DNA of 64,000 nt from an uncultured Pelagibacteraceae bacterium. GTDB taxonomy: Bacteria; Pseudomonadota; Alphaproteobacteria; Pelagibacterales; Pelagibacteraceae. The position numbers and the translations under genes were made by a program. The stretch is from contig CACJEN010000005.1 of assembly GCA_902592445.1 (NCBI GenBank), positions 1 to 64,000 on the forward strand, read 5' to 3'. Position 1 is the stretch's first letter. Every line of letters begins with the position of its first letter. Positions 62,856 through 64,000 of this stretch are shown piece by piece. The notes under the pieces were generated by a model. That model saw only the letters and a program-made list of their open reading frames with translations, had not been told where the DNA came from and did no database searches.

Positions 62856-63465
62856 AAAATTTTAAAATTTCAAAAATCACATAAATTGAAATTAAGCTCA
62901 TTATTAATGAAATAATCCATTTAATTATAACCCAAGCCCTTGAATTATTGAGATATTTTGAAAAATAATTTGCTAAATATCCCAATAGGTAAAAAAATAA
63001 AAAAGAAGCAATAGAACCTCCAATACCAAAATAAATTTTATAATTAATTGGGAAATTTTTTGAAAAATTACCAAGAAAAAAAACTGTATCAGAATAAACA
63101 TGCGGATTTAAATAAGTAAAAGCGAGGGTTTTTAATATAATTTTTTTTCTCTCATCATGTTTCTCACCTTTATCTATTTCTATGTTTTTAAATTTTTCAG
63201 AAATTTTTGTGTAAATGAAATAAATTAAAAAAATTAATAATAAAATATTGAAAATTAGTTCAGTTATTTCATTAAAATATGTTCCAAGATACTGAAAAAG
63301 AAAAATTCCTAAAAAAATCAAAATTGTATCTGATATTGAACAAATCAAACATATTAAAAAAATATGTTGTTTCTTAATACCCTGCTCTATTACAAAGATA
63401 TTTTGTGGTCCTATTGCTAATATTAAACTTAAACTGGTTATAAAACCTAAAATTAAAAAACTCAT
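62848..63465 (-). CDS. LysE/ArgO family amino-acid exporter
   Basis: The 205-residue protein has six helices and the LysE block AIGPQNIFVIEQGIKKQH near 17-34. It is close to arginine exporter ArgO in length and pattern and would remove basic amino acids. It overlaps the end of hpsN by 8 nt and the MFS gene by 4 nt. Confidence 0.87.
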   Translation of the reverse strand: MSFLILGFITSLSLILAIGPQNIFVIEQGIKKQHIFLICLICSISDTILIFLGIFLFQYLGTYFNEITELIFNILLLIFLIYFIYTKISEKFKNIEIDKGEKHDERKKIILKTLAFTYLNPHVYSDTVFFLGNFSKNFPINYKIYFGIGGSIASFLFFYLLGYLANYFSKYLNNSRAWVIIKWIISLIMSLISIYVIFEILKFFN

Positions 63466-64000
63466 CTTTTTTTATCTGCATTTACTATCGATAAAATAAT
63501 GAGTATTAAAAAAGGAATACAAAATAAGTTAACTGTTTTCCAGCTTGCAATAGAAATTAGTATACCTGCCAATAAACTTGCTAAAGCCATGGAAGAGAAA
63601 ACTAATAAATCATTAAATCCTTGAGCTTTAAATTTTTCTTCAGGTTTATAAGTTGTGACTAATAAGCTTGTGCCAGATATAAATAAAAAGTTCCATCCTA
63701 TACCTAAAAAAATCAGACTTATAAAATAGTTTAAAAAAGATGGTTGAAAGAAAGATAATAAAATTGTGAAAAAATAGAATAAGACACCTAAGTACATCAT
63801 ATTACTATAACCAAACTTTTTGATTAAATTTCCAGTAACTAGCGAAGGTAAAAACATTGCCAAAACATGAAATTGAAGAACTATTCCTGTTTTTTCTAAA
63901 CTTAATTGATGAACAATATGCATACTTATTGGGGTAGCTGTCATTAAAAAAGACATTACTGCATATGCAAATGCAGCAGAGGTAATTGCTTGTAAAAATT
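63462..64000 (-). CDS. MFS transporter, N terminus cut by window edge
   Basis: At least 179 codons are visible, open to the window end, with six helices of the second part of an MFS carrier. The loop GNLIKKFGYSNMMYLG fits the typical MFS pattern, and FISGTSLLVTTYKPEEKFKA (about 20 residues) is the common intracellular loop. The ATG at 63956 is probably internal as the frame stays open upstream with hydrophobic residues. Substrate unknown. Confidence 0.8.
   Translation of the reverse strand, partial: FLQAITSAAFAYAVMSFLMTATPISMHIVHQLSLEKTGIVLQFHVLAMFLPSLVTGNLIKKFGYSNMMYLGVLFYFFTILLSFFQPSFLNYFISLIFLGIGWNFLFISGTSLLVTTYKPEEKFKAQGFNDLLVFSSMALASLLAGILISIASWKTVNLFCIPFLILIILSIVNADKKR

Overview
This window looks like a chromosomal segment of a SAR11 bacterium (Candidatus Pelagibacter, Alphaproteobacteria). 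The evidence is very low GC, intergenic gaps of tens of bases or none, many 1-4 nt stop/start overlaps, a TPP-riboswitch-controlled ThiV-type symporter, aprM-aprB-aprA, and a DmdA-like GcvT-family protein. I saw no insertion sequence, prophage, CRISPR array or rRNA gene. All names come from reading motifs and lengths; no database search was run.

Layout. 1-5.5 kb: tRNA-Val (cut by the window edge), tRNA-Asp, then on the minus strand tRNA-Leu, tig, clpP, clpX and a lon that ends right after the AAA+ module, without its protease domain. 5.6-9.1 kb: small genes (DUF1289, periplasmic histidine phosphatase, family 5 uracil-DNA glycosylase, YbgC thioesterase, DUF3047) and a 446-base gap. 9.1-18.2 kb: plus-strand runs with an NCS1 transporter, TerC-like protein, SDR, M23 peptidase, hydratase-like and M24-like enzymes, DhaK-DhaL and a DMT transporter. 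18.2-21.3 kb: two tiny genes, an aminotransferase and a DadA/PuuB-like oxidase.

21.3-30.6 kb is a sulfonate and sulfite island: xsc, suyA-suyB, a YeiH-like and a TauE/SafE-like exporter, and aprM-aprB-aprA followed by an unrecognised 116-residue gene. 30.7-43.4 kb is mostly housekeeping: HIT protein, pabB-pabA-pabC, an MFS carrier, a cystathionine beta-lyase-like enzyme, mnmA, cysQ, recX, a rhodanese, bcp, amt, hup and rseP. 43.4-51.6 kb holds thiV with its riboswitch, a second TauE-like protein, the DmdA-like gene, a YadGH-like ABC exporter, and a cytochrome c / cytochrome b561 / thioredoxin cluster.

51.6-62.9 kb is a second sulfonate block: ald, an aminotransferase that fits taurine:pyruvate aminotransferase, tauA-tauB-tauC, a sulfolactate/malate dehydrogenase, a Pta-like acyltransferase and an HpsN-like dehydrogenase. 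Together the two blocks form one pathway. Taurine enters by TauABC, is transaminated to sulfoacetaldehyde (alanine is recycled by Ald) and is cleaved by Xsc to acetyl phosphate and sulfite; the Pta-like enzyme would make acetyl-CoA. Dihydroxypropanesulfonate and sulfolactate are handled by HpsN, the dehydrogenase and SuyAB, giving pyruvate and sulfite. Sulfite can be exported or oxidised to APS by AprBA with AprM. The right edge carries an ArgO-like exporter and an MFS gene cut by the window end.

The most unusual items are the protease-less Lon, a TauC permease with about 445 extra N-terminal residues, the unrecognised genes beside aprA, three tiny very basic proteins, and start codons of opposite genes only 3 or 11 bases apart.
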